A stretch of 21,686 bases of DNA, from contig DAOUET010000007.1 in assembly GCA_034430155.1 (NCBI GenBank), forward strand, positions 1 through 21,686. Direction: 5' to 3'. The stretch comes from DAOUET01 sp034430155 (GTDB lineage Bacteria; Chloroflexota; Anaerolineae; Anaerolineales; UBA4823). The translations under genes and the position numbers were made by a program. Below are positions 7,343 to 14,834 of the stretch, piece after piece (position 1 is the stretch's first letter; every line of letters starts with the position of its first letter). The notes under the pieces are model-generated. The model saw only the letters and a program-made list of their open reading frames with translations, did not search any database and was not told where the DNA came from.

Positions 7343-8284
7343 ATGGCTGTAGCTGAACTCGAACGCGAAGCCCTGGCGACAGTTGAAGAGGAAAGTCCTT
7401 GGATGGTCGTCTGGCAGCGCTTCCGCAAACACAGACTGGCCCTGGCAGGCATTGTGACGATCACCGTCATCGCATTAGCTTGCATTGCCGCTTCATGGGT
7501 GGCACCCTATGACCCCGTCCGGGATATATCCCGTGACGTCAATGGACAGATTCTCAAAAACGATCCTCCCTCCACGGAACACATTATGGGAACTGACAAT
7601 ATCGGGCGAGATGTATTCAGCCGCCTATTATACGCAGGGCGAATTTCGCTATCGGTAGCCTTTATCGTGACCTTCGTCAGTATTATCATTGGCGTGCTTA
7701 TCGGGGCTTTCTCGGGTTACTATGGTGGCTGGATGGACGACATCATCCAGCGTTTCACCGAGTTCATGATATCCATTCCAACCCTACCGTTACTGCTGGC
7801 CTTTTCGGCTATCTTGCGCAACATTAACGTCATCCCCTGGCTGTCACGCGAGTGGAACAGCGCGGTCATCATCACCGTCATCTTAACCGTCTTTGGCTGG
7901 ATGGGGTCCGCGATTTTGATCCGTGGGATGGTACTTTCACTGCGCAACCAGGAATTCACGGAAGCCGCCAAAGCGCTTGGTATGAATAATATCAGCATCA
8001 TTTTGCGTCATATGATCCCCAACGCCATGGCGCCCATCATCGTCTCTGCTACCCTGGGGCTGGGATCCGTTATTATCATTGAATCAGCTCTCTCTTTCCT
8101 GGGCTTTGGCATCCAGCCCCCGGTTCCCACCTGGGGCAATATGCTCAACGAATACCAGAACGAAATGTGGACACAGCCCGCCAAGGTTTTCTATCCTGGT
8201 TTGGCGATTTTTGTATGTGTTCTGGCATTTAACTACATCGGCGACGGCTTGCGGGATGCCATGGACCCTCGATTGAAGCGTTAA
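7343..8284 (+). CDS. Peptide-type ABC transporter permease (OppC/DppC family)
   Basis: Second membrane subunit, 313 aa, normal family length. An N-terminal cytoplasmic segment and helix 1 (33-55) lead to the conserved HIMGTDNIGRDVFSRLLYAG (80-99). Further helices follow, with the EAA loop EFTEAAKALGMNNISIILRH (204-223) and the C-terminal NYIGDGLRDAMDPRLK (297-312). I chose ATG 7343 because GGAG (7330-7333) lies 9 nt upstream; the TTG at 7328 would overlap that site. It follows the first permease by 70 bp and is presumably cotranscribed. Confidence 0.93.
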   Translation: MAVAELEREALATVEEESPWMVVWQRFRKHRLALAGIVTITVIALACIAASWVAPYDPVRDISRDVNGQILKNDPPSTEHIMGTDNIGRDVFSRLLYAGRISLSVAFIVTFVSIIIGVLIGAFSGYYGGWMDDIIQRFTEFMISIPTLPLLLAFSAILRNINVIPWLSREWNSAVIITVILTVFGWMGSAILIRGMVLSLRNQEFTEAAKALGMNNISIILRHMIPNAMAPIIVSATLGLGSVIIIESALSFLGFGIQPPVPTWGNMLNEYQNEMWTQPAKVFYPGLAIFVCVLAFNYIGDGLRDAMDPRLKR

Positions 8285-8318
8285 TGTCGCCAAATCTACC
8301 CTGTTTTTTTAGAAATCC

Positions 8319-8352
8319 GAACGGCGCGTGCTATCCAAGGCGCGTGCCGTTC
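8319..8352 (+). other. Intercistronic hairpin without U-tract
   Basis: GAACGGCGCGTGC (8319-8331) pairs with GCGCGTGCCGTTC (8340-8352), a 13-bp stem with two G:U pairs and an 8-nt loop. No T run follows, so it is not a standard terminator. It could protect the 3' end of the permease message or attenuate read-through into the following genes. Confidence 0.5.
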
Positions 8353-8415
8353 ATCGCGGCTGGATGACTTATATTTCCTCCTCTCTTCTAAGATGGATAT
8401 CTTTTAAGGCACAGC

Positions 8416-8952
8416 GTGTATACTCAACCCTCCTCCCCCTCTATTCTTAAAATGGCGGGGGTGTCCCTACTGTTCCTGATACCGTTGATCTATGGTATCA
8501 TCGCTATGAATACAGGCGATCTGTTATGGATATCGCCTGTCTTTAATGCCCAACCGAAAACCATCCTGATCCACTGTTATGGGGAGGACATTACTTTAGA
8601 GCCCGGTACCCAGCATTTTGTCCAGGTGACGGATCTGGTTAATAGCGCTTTATCGGGAAGGAAACGCTGGGATTCTCTGAGCCTGTCAGATGTCACATAC
8701 CAGGATTACCAGAATGATCCGAAGATGATGGTATTGGATTTATTCTACAAAGAGACGGTACGGGTGCATTCACGGTATAAATTTTTTTCACACGTAAACG
8801 AACTTATTATCCCTTTGGAGGGACGTCACGCCGAAACGAAGGCTATCTTTGGCCGCTGGTTGGACAATCCAGCTGCCGGATCTTTTCACGTAGAAACTAC
8901 AGCACCTCTGGTACAATACTTGACGTCGCAGGGATTGTGCTCTCAACCCTGA
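8416..8952 (+). CDS. Hypothetical membrane-anchored protein within the ABC-transporter operon
   Basis: I do not recognise this 178-aa protein. It has one hydrophobic segment (residues ~13-31, MAGVSLLFLIPLIYGIIAM), then ~145 mostly polar residues that would lie outside the membrane or be secreted. There are two cysteines, Cys54 (IHCYG) and Cys175, which might pair outside the cell. There is no lipobox. The start is GTG at 8416, with AAGG 6 nt upstream; ATG 8452 would remove the first 12 residues. The gene sits between the second permease and the first ATPase, where OppBCDF operons usually have nothing, so it may be an accessory subunit or an unrelated insertion. Confidence 0.65.
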   Translation: MYTQPSSPSILKMAGVSLLFLIPLIYGIIAMNTGDLLWISPVFNAQPKTILIHCYGEDITLEPGTQHFVQVTDLVNSALSGRKRWDSLSLSDVTYQDYQNDPKMMVLDLFYKETVRVHSRYKFFSHVNELIIPLEGRHAETKAIFGRWLDNPAAGSFHVETTAPLVQYLTSQGLCSQP

Positions 8953-8998
8953 CATCAGGAAATTACCTGAAGTGCTGAATATTATTGAGAGGCATGCT

Positions 8999-10048
8999 GT
9001 GAGTGAGCAAAATTCCCAACCTTTACTCGAGGTGAAAAACCTCAAAACCTATTTCTTTACTGAAGATGGTGTGGTTAAAGCTGTAGATGGCGTTGACCTG
9101 AACGTCAAACCGGGCGAGGTGCTTGGGCTGGTAGGAGAATCTGGCTGTGGCAAGAGCGTCACATCGCTATCAATCATGCGCCTGATTGGAATTCCAGGCA
9201 AGATTGTGGAAGGGGAGATCAAGTTCGAGGGTCGTGACTTGCTGCATATGTCCGAGTCCGAAATGGTGGATATGCGAGGCAACCGGATTTCCATGATCTT
9301 TCAGCAGCCCCAATCCAGCCTTAACCCCGTGTTCACGGTAGGAGATCAAGTAGCAGAAGTACTTCAAATCCACCAAAACATGGGACGAGAAGAATCCTGG
9401 GAGCGGGCGGTAGACTTGTTACGCTTGGTGCGCATCCCCGATCCGGAGAAAAAAGCGCATGCCTTCCCCCATGAGATGTCTGGGGGGCAGGCCCAGCGCG
9501 TGATGATCGCCATGGCGTTGGCTCTAAACCCCCAGCTGCTACTCGCAGATGAGCCAACCACCGCCCTGGATGTCACCATCCAGGCCCAAATCCTCGACCT
9601 GATGCGAGACTTACGAACTCGCATGGGCACCTCAGTGATCTTGATCACCCACGACCTGGGAGTAATCGCGGAGATGGCCGATCGCGTGGCAGTGATGTAC
9701 GCCGGGCGCATCGTAGAAGAAGCAGTGATTGAGACCATCTATGAAAAGGGCCTTCACCCGTACACCCAAGGATTGATCGCTTCGATCCCGGTATTAGGTA
9801 AAATCCAGGATCGCCTGGATGTCATTCCGGGCAGCGTGCCAAACCTGATCAACCTGCCCCCGGGATGTAAATTTGCTCCACGTTGTCGTTCCAGAGTGAA
9901 ACATAAATTAACCATCTGCACCGAAGTCGAACCAGATTTGATCCCGGTTTTACCCAAACATACCGTCCGGTGCTGGCTTTATCAAAACCAGGAAGAAAAG
10001 GGGCATCATGCCCCCCTGCGAGCCTCAGAAGTCGGCCCAGTGATCTAA
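8999..10048 (+). CDS. Peptide-type ABC transporter ATP-binding protein (OppD/DppD family)
   Basis: Cytoplasmic ATPase, 349 aa. Walker A is GESGCGKS (46-53), the signature reads MSGGQAQRV (160-168), Walker B is LLLADEP with TTALDV following, and the H-loop is in ITHDLG. The C-terminal oligopeptide-type extension (HPYTQGLIASIPVLG, then CKFAPRC with further cysteines) marks the Opp/Dpp class. I chose GTG 8999, with GAGAGG (8987-8992) 6 nt upstream, over GTG 8972, which is 9 codons longer and has only AGGA at a poor distance. It would form a heterodimer with the ATPase encoded next, 22 bp downstream. Confidence 0.93.
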   Translation: MSEQNSQPLLEVKNLKTYFFTEDGVVKAVDGVDLNVKPGEVLGLVGESGCGKSVTSLSIMRLIGIPGKIVEGEIKFEGRDLLHMSESEMVDMRGNRISMIFQQPQSSLNPVFTVGDQVAEVLQIHQNMGREESWERAVDLLRLVRIPDPEKKAHAFPHEMSGGQAQRVMIAMALALNPQLLLADEPTTALDVTIQAQILDLMRDLRTRMGTSVILITHDLGVIAEMADRVAVMYAGRIVEEAVIETIYEKGLHPYTQGLIASIPVLGKIQDRLDVIPGSVPNLINLPPGCKFAPRCRSRVKHKLTICTEVEPDLIPVLPKHTVRCWLYQNQEEKGHHAPLRASEVGPVI

Positions 10049-10070
10049 TCCCGCTATTTGAGAGTAAAGT

Positions 10071-11069
10071 ATGAATGAAGAACCCATTAAAAGCAAAAAC
10101 GGAAAGGAAGACCTTATTCAGGTCCGGAATCTTGTCAAGTACTTTCCTGTGCGGGGGGGTATTTTACAACGCGTAGTCGCCTGGGTCCAGGCGGTTGACG
10201 ATGTCAGCTTCAGCGTGAAAAAGGGGGAGACCTTGGGACTGGTAGGCGAATCCGGTTGCGGTAAAACCACGGTTGGCCGGACTATGCTCCGGCTGATCGA
10301 GCCAACCGGAGGCCAGGTCATCTTTAAAGGAACAAATATATTCGATCTACGGGGCAACGATCTCAAGAAAATCCGACGCAACATGCAGATCATCTTCCAA
10401 GACCCCTACGCCTCGTTGGACCCGCGCATGCCGATCGGCGAGTCAATCGGTGAGGGTCTCAAGATTCACAACATCGGCTCACCCAGAGAGCGCTTTGAAC
10501 TCGTGATCCAAAACCTTCGCAAGGTAGGGTTGGAAGATTACCACGCCCGGCGCTACCCGCACGAATTTTCTGGCGGCCAGAGGCAGCGCATTGGGATCGC
10601 CCGCGCCCTGGCATTGCAACCCGATTTCATCATCTGCGACGAACCGGTTTCAGCGCTGGACGTCTCGATTCAATCCCAGGTGCTTAACATCCTCAACGAC
10701 CTTCAGGGCGAATTCGGCCTGACATATATGTTCATCGCCCACAACCTCTCTGTCGTAGAGCATATTTCCCACCGGGTTGCGGTCATGTACCTAGGGAAGA
10801 TTGTCGAGATGACCAATCGCGAAGAAATCTACCGCAATCCATTACACCCTTACACCCAGGCATTGATGTCTGCTATTCCAATCCCCGATCCCAATCTCAA
10901 GCGCGAACGGATTATCTTGCCTGGGGACGTGCCAAGCCCTTTGAACCCCCCTAGCGGTTGTCGCTTCCACCCCCGCTGTCCGGTCGCAATGGAGCACTGC
11001 TCCATTGAAGAACCGCCTTTTATCGAGGTGAGCCAGGGTCACTGGGTAGCCTGCTGGCGGGTGGAATGA
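10071..11069 (+). CDS. Peptide-type ABC transporter ATP-binding protein (OppF/DppF family)
   Basis: Partner ATPase, 332 aa. Walker A is GESGCGKT (59-66), the Q-loop lies in IIFQDPYASLDPRM (107-120), the signature is FSGGQRQRIGIARAL (166-180), Walker B is FIICDEP (186-192), and the H-loop is AHNLS (223-227). The extension with HPYTQALMSAIP (259-270) and the cysteine group Cys297/Cys303/Cys310 is typical of OppF. It is the last gene of the transporter operon; the ATG is preceded by GAGAG. Confidence 0.94.
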   Translation: MNEEPIKSKNGKEDLIQVRNLVKYFPVRGGILQRVVAWVQAVDDVSFSVKKGETLGLVGESGCGKTTVGRTMLRLIEPTGGQVIFKGTNIFDLRGNDLKKIRRNMQIIFQDPYASLDPRMPIGESIGEGLKIHNIGSPRERFELVIQNLRKVGLEDYHARRYPHEFSGGQRQRIGIARALALQPDFIICDEPVSALDVSIQSQVLNILNDLQGEFGLTYMFIAHNLSVVEHISHRVAVMYLGKIVEMTNREEIYRNPLHPYTQALMSAIPIPDPNLKRERIILPGDVPSPLNPPSGCRFHPRCPVAMEHCSIEEPPFIEVSQGHWVACWRVE

Positions 11070-11193
11070 AGGACCATTCCTTGAGGAAAGAGCCTCATTA
11101 AAGGGTGTGCGCCTGGCGAATACCTACCGCCAACATACTGGCATATCGCTCCATTATTATTGACGATCATAGTAAAATAAGGCAGGCGTTTCG

Positions 11194-11228
11194 CTCCGGA
11201 CTCGGTTTATTGAGTCCGGAGTTTATTA
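11194..11228 (+). terminator. Probable terminator of the peptide transporter operon
   Basis: A perfect 10-bp stem, CTCCGGACTC (11194-11203) with GAGTCCGGAG (11212-11221), has an 8-nt loop and the moderately T-rich tail TTTATTA. It lies ~125 bp downstream of the last ATPase gene. Confidence 0.55.
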
Positions 11229-11368
11229 TGGCTGGGATCTCCCCAGAGGTAAAGCCCTGCTGGAAGCCACAAGCTGGTCTTTTTATGAGAGGCTCCCAAG
11301 TTTGCGCGTGGACTTTAGGACCAGATTGGCTAGTAGTTACGCAGTTCAGGGGAAAATCGGGGGGGACA

Positions 11369-11398
11369 TTGCCAGCCTCATAAGGGGTATGATACAAT
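11369..11398 (+). promoter_or_regulatory. Promoter of tRNA-Gln
   Basis: TTGCCA (11369-11374) and TACAAT (11393-11398) have 18-bp spacing. The predicted start near 11405 leaves a ~26-nt 5' leader for RNase P removal. Confidence 0.6.
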
Positions 11399-11430
11399 AC
11401 GTCCCGCCTGGCGCACCCGGGCGTCTCTAT

Positions 11431-11501
11431 TGGGGCGTGGTGCAACGGTAGCACAGCGGACTTTGGATCCGTTGATCCTGGTTCGAATCCGGGCGCCCCA
11501 G
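11431..11501 (+). tRNA. tRNA-Gln (anticodon UUG)
   Basis: A full cloverleaf is visible. The acceptor stem TGGGGCG (11431-11437) pairs with CGCCCCA (11494-11500), including the U1-A72 pair usual for tRNA-Gln. The D stem is GTGC/GCAC. The anticodon stem GCGGA/TCCGT encloses the loop CTTTGGA with anticodon TTG at 11463-11465. The T arm is CCTGG-TTCGAAT-CCGGG. The discriminator is G (11501). The CCA end is not encoded. Confidence 0.95.
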
Positions 11502-11578
11502 CCTGTTTGAATGGTACGGATTGTTCCAGTGCTCAAGGAAGTACCAAAAGGATATTGGGGTAAGTTTCTCCTTGTTTG

Positions 11579-11626
11579 GCGAGTCACGCGCTACCTGGTT
11601 GGCAACGCGTCGCTCGCTTATTTTAA
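11579..11626 (+). terminator. Possible terminator of the tRNA-Gln transcript
   Basis: GCGAG (11579-11583) pairs with CTCGC (11613-11617), and CGCG (11587-11590) with CGCG (11606-11609), with a small internal loop. TTATTTTAAT follows directly. It overlaps a promoter candidate for glmU. Confidence 0.4.
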
Positions 11627-11627
11627 T
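11599..11627 (+). promoter_or_regulatory. Candidate promoter for glmU
   Basis: TTGGCA (11599-11604) and TTTAAT (11622-11627) are separated by 17 bp. Transcription would start near 11634, giving a ~100-nt leader that includes the short ORF at 11680. Confidence 0.45.
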
Positions 11628-11679
11628 GTGAGGATTACACAGAAAAATACCCATCACTTGCCGAGAAGGAGGCCATGTG

Positions 11680-11736
11680 ATGGCATCTCTCGCAAACCAG
11701 TCTTTTCTAAACCGTCTTAATACCTTGGAGAAATAA
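11680..11736 (+). CDS. Candidate 18-aa leader peptide coupled to glmU
   Basis: A short ORF (MASLANQSFLNRLNTLEK) starts 7 nt after a perfect AAGGAGG (11666-11672), a stronger ribosome-binding site than that of glmU itself. Its TAA overlaps the glmU ATG as TAATG, the arrangement of translational coupling. Its start codon lies in the 3' arm of a perfect 7-bp stem, CCATCAC (11651-11657) with GTGATGG (11677-11683). A competing stem is TTG-c-CGAGA (11658-11666) with TCTCGCAA (11688-11695). This suggests control of translation. The same site is also 2 nt from an ATG-TGA start-stop at 11675. No family resemblance is known to me; it may equally be a chance ORF. Confidence 0.4.
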   Translation: MASLANQSFLNRLNTLEK

Positions 11737-13109
11737 TGAAAATTACTGCCGTTATCTTAGCTGCTGGTCAGGGCACACGTATGCACTCAGCGACGCCTAA
11801 AGTTTTACACCCTTTACTCGGGCGCCCTATGGTCTGGTATGCTCTCGAGAGTGCCCAAAAAGCAAGTGGATCAAAACCCGTATTAATTATCGGCCACGGA
11901 GCTGAAGCGGTTCGACAAATCGTTGGAGAAGCTGCCCATTTCGTCTTACAGGAACCTCAATTAGGCACCGGGCATGCCGTACAGCAAGCCGAAACACTAT
12001 TAAAAAACAAGACTGACCTTGTGTTAGTCACCAGTGCAGATATGCCATTGCTGAGCGTTAAGACCTTAGAAGACCTCATCCAAACTCATCAGAGGGGACA
12101 AAGCAGCTTTCCTCAGCCTAGCCCGATCACCATATTGACGGTAATTGCCGAAGATGCGCGAGGTTTCGGCCGCGTGATACGCACATCTGAAGGCGAGGTA
12201 AAAGCCGTTATTGAGGAAGCCCAAGCAAGCAAAGAACAACTTGCCATAAATGAATTAAACGCCAGCGTTTATTGCTTCAATGCCGACTGGCTATGGGAGG
12301 CTTTAGATCGCATTTCGCTTTCTCCAAAAGGTGAATATTATCTAACTGATCTGGTCGGTATAGCCGTTGATCAAGGTCTTCCGGTACAGTCACTGACACT
12401 TGAGGACGCAAGCGAAGCATTGGGCATCAACACACGCATTCATCTCTCCGAGGCCGAAGCCATTTTACGCCGCTGGATCAACCAACAATGGATGCTTTCA
12501 GGGGTGACAATGATCGATCCTAACACCACTTACATCGAGTCCGGTGTTGAAATCGGTGCGGACACCCTGATATGGCCCAACACTATCCTGCAAGGAAATA
12601 CTCGCATTGGCGAAGCCTGTACTTTGGGACCGAATGTCATACTTCGTGATAGCAAGGTTGGAAACCGCTGCAAAGTGTTCGCTTCGGTATTGGAAAAAGC
12701 CATCATAGAGGATGAAGTTGATATCGGCCCATTCGCTCATTTACGCAAGGGTGCCCACCTGGCAAACGGAGCGCACATGGGAAACTTTGGCGAGATTAAA
12801 AATTCTTACCTGGGACCAGGCACCAAGATGGGGCATTTTTCATATGTTGGAGATGCGACCATCGGCGCGCAAGTCAATATCGGCGCCGGCACCATCACCT
12901 GCAATTTTGATGGGAAGAAGAAAAATCCAACTGTAATTGGAGATGGCGTTTTTATCGGCAGCGATACTATGCTGGTCGCACCCGTAAAACTTGGAGATGG
13001 CGCACGCACGGGCGCTGGCGCCGTGGTAACCAAAGACGTGCCCCCTTATACATTGGCCGTCGGCGTTCCAGCGCGCGCCATAAAGAAAATTGATAAAAGT
13101 GATAAATAA
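11736..13109 (+). CDS. glmU: Bifunctional UDP-GlcNAc pyrophosphorylase / glucosamine-1-phosphate acetyltransferase
   Basis: Makes UDP-N-acetylglucosamine, the precursor of peptidoglycan, by acetylation of GlcN-1-P and uridylyl transfer. The N-terminal nucleotidyltransferase domain starts LAAGQGTRM (8-16) with Lys22 in PKVLHPL. Further conserved parts include the TGHAVQQA loop and the TSADMPLL metal site. The C-terminal left-handed beta-helix has hexapeptide repeats from ~255, with the catalytic-His segment KMGHFSYVGDA and NIGAGTITCNFDGKKK. The length of 457 aa is normal. GGAG lies 5 nt before the ATG. The 3' end overlaps the next gene by up to 20 nt. Confidence 0.96.
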   Translation: MKITAVILAAGQGTRMHSATPKVLHPLLGRPMVWYALESAQKASGSKPVLIIGHGAEAVRQIVGEAAHFVLQEPQLGTGHAVQQAETLLKNKTDLVLVTSADMPLLSVKTLEDLIQTHQRGQSSFPQPSPITILTVIAEDARGFGRVIRTSEGEVKAVIEEAQASKEQLAINELNASVYCFNADWLWEALDRISLSPKGEYYLTDLVGIAVDQGLPVQSLTLEDASEALGINTRIHLSEAEAILRRWINQQWMLSGVTMIDPNTTYIESGVEIGADTLIWPNTILQGNTRIGEACTLGPNVILRDSKVGNRCKVFASVLEKAIIEDEVDIGPFAHLRKGAHLANGAHMGNFGEIKNSYLGPGTKMGHFSYVGDATIGAQVNIGAGTITCNFDGKKKNPTVIGDGVFIGSDTMLVAPVKLGDGARTGAGAVVTKDVPPYTLAVGVPARAIKKIDKSDK

Positions 13110-14391
13110 CCTGCCACTACTTTACCTGACGCTTGCCATCATTCTGTCCTTGGACCTACTCATCGTCGCAGCGCGCTCGGGGATGCTGCACACTAATCTC
13201 GCTCGCCTGCTAGCAATGCGGGAACAGAATCCAACCCAAGTAAATCGCACCTTGAAGGTCTTGAACTCGCTGGCTCGTCTGCGCGCCAGCTTGCATTTGA
13301 CTCAATCTATCCTGCGTTTTCTATTGGCTGGCCAATCTATATTAATATTTGTTCCCCGGGCTGCGAGCGCTTCAGCAGCTTTGTACGGTTTGTTTGTCCT
13401 TCTGGTCGCCAGCCTGGTCCTTTTCTGGTTGGAATGGCTTGTGACCAGGCTCATCGCTCTGAATCCTGAAACCTGGGCTTTACGGCTTACTCCTATTGCG
13501 CAGATCGTGATGTTCGTCCTCACTCCTTTCGTAGTCCTGCCGTTCATCATTTCAGGCAGGTCTGAAGAAGCGCTGGAAGGAATTGGCTTGGTAACCGAGG
13601 ATGATTTGATGACTCTGGTTGATGCCGGGCAACAAGAAGGTGTTTTTGAGAAAGGCGAGCGAAAAATGATCTTCTCGATCTTCAGATTGGGAGACACACT
13701 GGCAAGAGAAATCATGATCCCCCGTATCGATATCCTGGCTCTCGAAGTAGATACTCCCTTGCTGGAGGCAGTTGATGCATTGCTCCAATCGGGCTTTTCG
13801 CGCGTGCCCGTTTTCCAGGAATCAGTGGATAACATCCTTGGGTTGCTCTATGCCAAAGATCTTCTACGGGTCTGGCGCGAGGGAAACCAGCTCGATTCTC
13901 TCAAGGATTTGCTCCGCCCCGCATACTTCATCCCCGAGGCCAAGAAAGTGGACGAATTACTGGCAGAAATTCAAGCCCAACGTATCCATATGGCTATCGT
14001 GGTGGATGAATACGGCGGCGTCGCTGGTCTGGTTACCTTGGAAGACATCGTTGAAGAAATTGTAGGCGAAATCTTGGACGAATATGACCAGGCTGAAGAA
14101 TTGCTGTATCAGGTGATCAACGAATCTGAATACATCTTTCAGGGTCTCATCGATCTGGATGATTTCAACGAGATAATGGATAGCCAACTACCAAGAGACG
14201 AAGCCGACACCCTGGGAGGTTTTATATATAGCCGCATCGGGCGAGTTCCGAATGGTGGAGAAAGTGTTCAAGTCGACAATTTAAATTTGACGGTGGAACA
14301 GGTCACCGGGCGGCGTATTCGTAAAGTAAAGGTACAGCGACTAACTCCTGCTCCCGAGAATGGAGATAATACAAACCATGTTGAAAGATGA
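13090..14391 (+). CDS. CNNM/CBS-pair/CorC-type membrane protein (HlyC/CorC family)
   Basis: A 433-aa member of the CNNM (DUF21)-CBS-CorC family, proposed to export or regulate divalent cations such as Mg2+ or Co2+; older names call it hemolysin-like. The N-terminal membrane part (~8-155) has about four hydrophobic segments. A CBS pair follows: MIPRIDILALEV with SRVPVFQESVDNILGLLYAKDLL (209-259), and VVDEYGGVAGLVTLEDIVEEIVGEILDE split over 304-331. The C-terminal CorC/HlyC domain (~345-415) ends the fold. The start is uncertain: TTG 13090 overlaps glmU by 20 nt, while GTG 13099 is 3 codons shorter; neither has a clear ribosome-binding site, so translation is probably coupled to glmU. Confidence 0.88.
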   Translation: MIKVINNLPLLYLTLAIILSLDLLIVAARSGMLHTNLARLLAMREQNPTQVNRTLKVLNSLARLRASLHLTQSILRFLLAGQSILIFVPRAASASAALYGLFVLLVASLVLFWLEWLVTRLIALNPETWALRLTPIAQIVMFVLTPFVVLPFIISGRSEEALEGIGLVTEDDLMTLVDAGQQEGVFEKGERKMIFSIFRLGDTLAREIMIPRIDILALEVDTPLLEAVDALLQSGFSRVPVFQESVDNILGLLYAKDLLRVWREGNQLDSLKDLLRPAYFIPEAKKVDELLAEIQAQRIHMAIVVDEYGGVAGLVTLEDIVEEIVGEILDEYDQAEELLYQVINESEYIFQGLIDLDDFNEIMDSQLPRDEADTLGGFIYSRIGRVPNGGESVQVDNLNLTVEQVTGRRIRKVKVQRLTPAPENGDNTNHVER

Positions 14392-14788
14392 ATTACGCAA
14401 GGAATTGGTGGATGCTGCCCTGCGGGTGCGCCGATGGGCTTATGCCCCCTATAGTGGTTATTCGGTTGGAGCAGCCGTGCTTTCCGACTCCGGGAGGATT
14501 TACGATGGAGCCAACGTAGAGAACGCCGCCTATCCTACCAGTATATGTGCCGAGCGCGTCGCCATCTTTAAAGCTATCTCTGAAGGTGAACGACACTTCC
14601 TGGCTATTGCAGTAGCCACGGATAATGGCGGAACTCCTTGCGGTTCTTGCAGGCAAGTAATGGCTGAATTCGGCCTGGACACGCTTGTGTACCTTGCAAA
14701 TGGGGAGGGAGAAATCGTTCAGGAAGCCACAGTGGAGAGCTTGCTTCCCATGGCATTTAGGCCTGGAGACTTAAAACGCCAGGCTTGA
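14378..14788 (+). CDS. cdd: Cytidine deaminase
   Basis: Converts cytidine or deoxycytidine to uridine in pyrimidine salvage. From ATG 14378 the protein has 136 aa, the usual length of the small tetrameric class. Motifs are YAPYSGYSVGAAV, NVENAAYP, the zinc/catalytic site ICAERVA (Cys ligand and proton-shuttle Glu) and PCGSCRQ (two Cys ligands), so the class with three cysteine ligands. The ATG at 14360 would add 6 residues and has no room for a ribosome-binding site; GGAG (14362-14365) serves 14378, though at 12 nt. The start overlaps the previous gene by 14 nt. A hairpin, GCCTGG/CCAGGC (14761-14784), spans the final codons. Confidence 0.94.
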   Translation: MLKDELRKELVDAALRVRRWAYAPYSGYSVGAAVLSDSGRIYDGANVENAAYPTSICAERVAIFKAISEGERHFLAIAVATDNGGTPCGSCRQVMAEFGLDTLVYLANGEGEIVQEATVESLLPMAFRPGDLKRQA

Positions 14789-14834
14789 AACTTAAAAAGA
14801 TCAGATCCTATTAAGGTCCCCTTTAAAAAGCGCT

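Larger units (their letters stand above)
11070..11430 (+). other. 361-bp intergenic region between the ABC operon and tRNA-Gln
   Basis: It contains a terminator-like hairpin (11194-11228) and the tRNA promoter (11369-11398). The open frame at 11105-11383 has no ribosome-binding site and resembles nothing known to me, so I see no gene here. Confidence 0.5.

Noticed and set aside
11105..11383. 92-codon open frame between the ABC operon and tRNA-Gln
   Set aside because: No ribosome-binding site, it contains the terminator hairpin, and it resembles nothing known to me.
11511..11720. 69-codon open frame after tRNA-Gln
   Set aside because: It runs through hairpin and promoter signals and overlaps the better-supported 18-codon ORF in another frame.
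14761..14784. Hairpin at the end of cdd as a terminator
   Set aside because: The 6-bp stem lies within the last codons and has only a weak T-rich tail; termination of the glmU-cdd unit remains unassigned.
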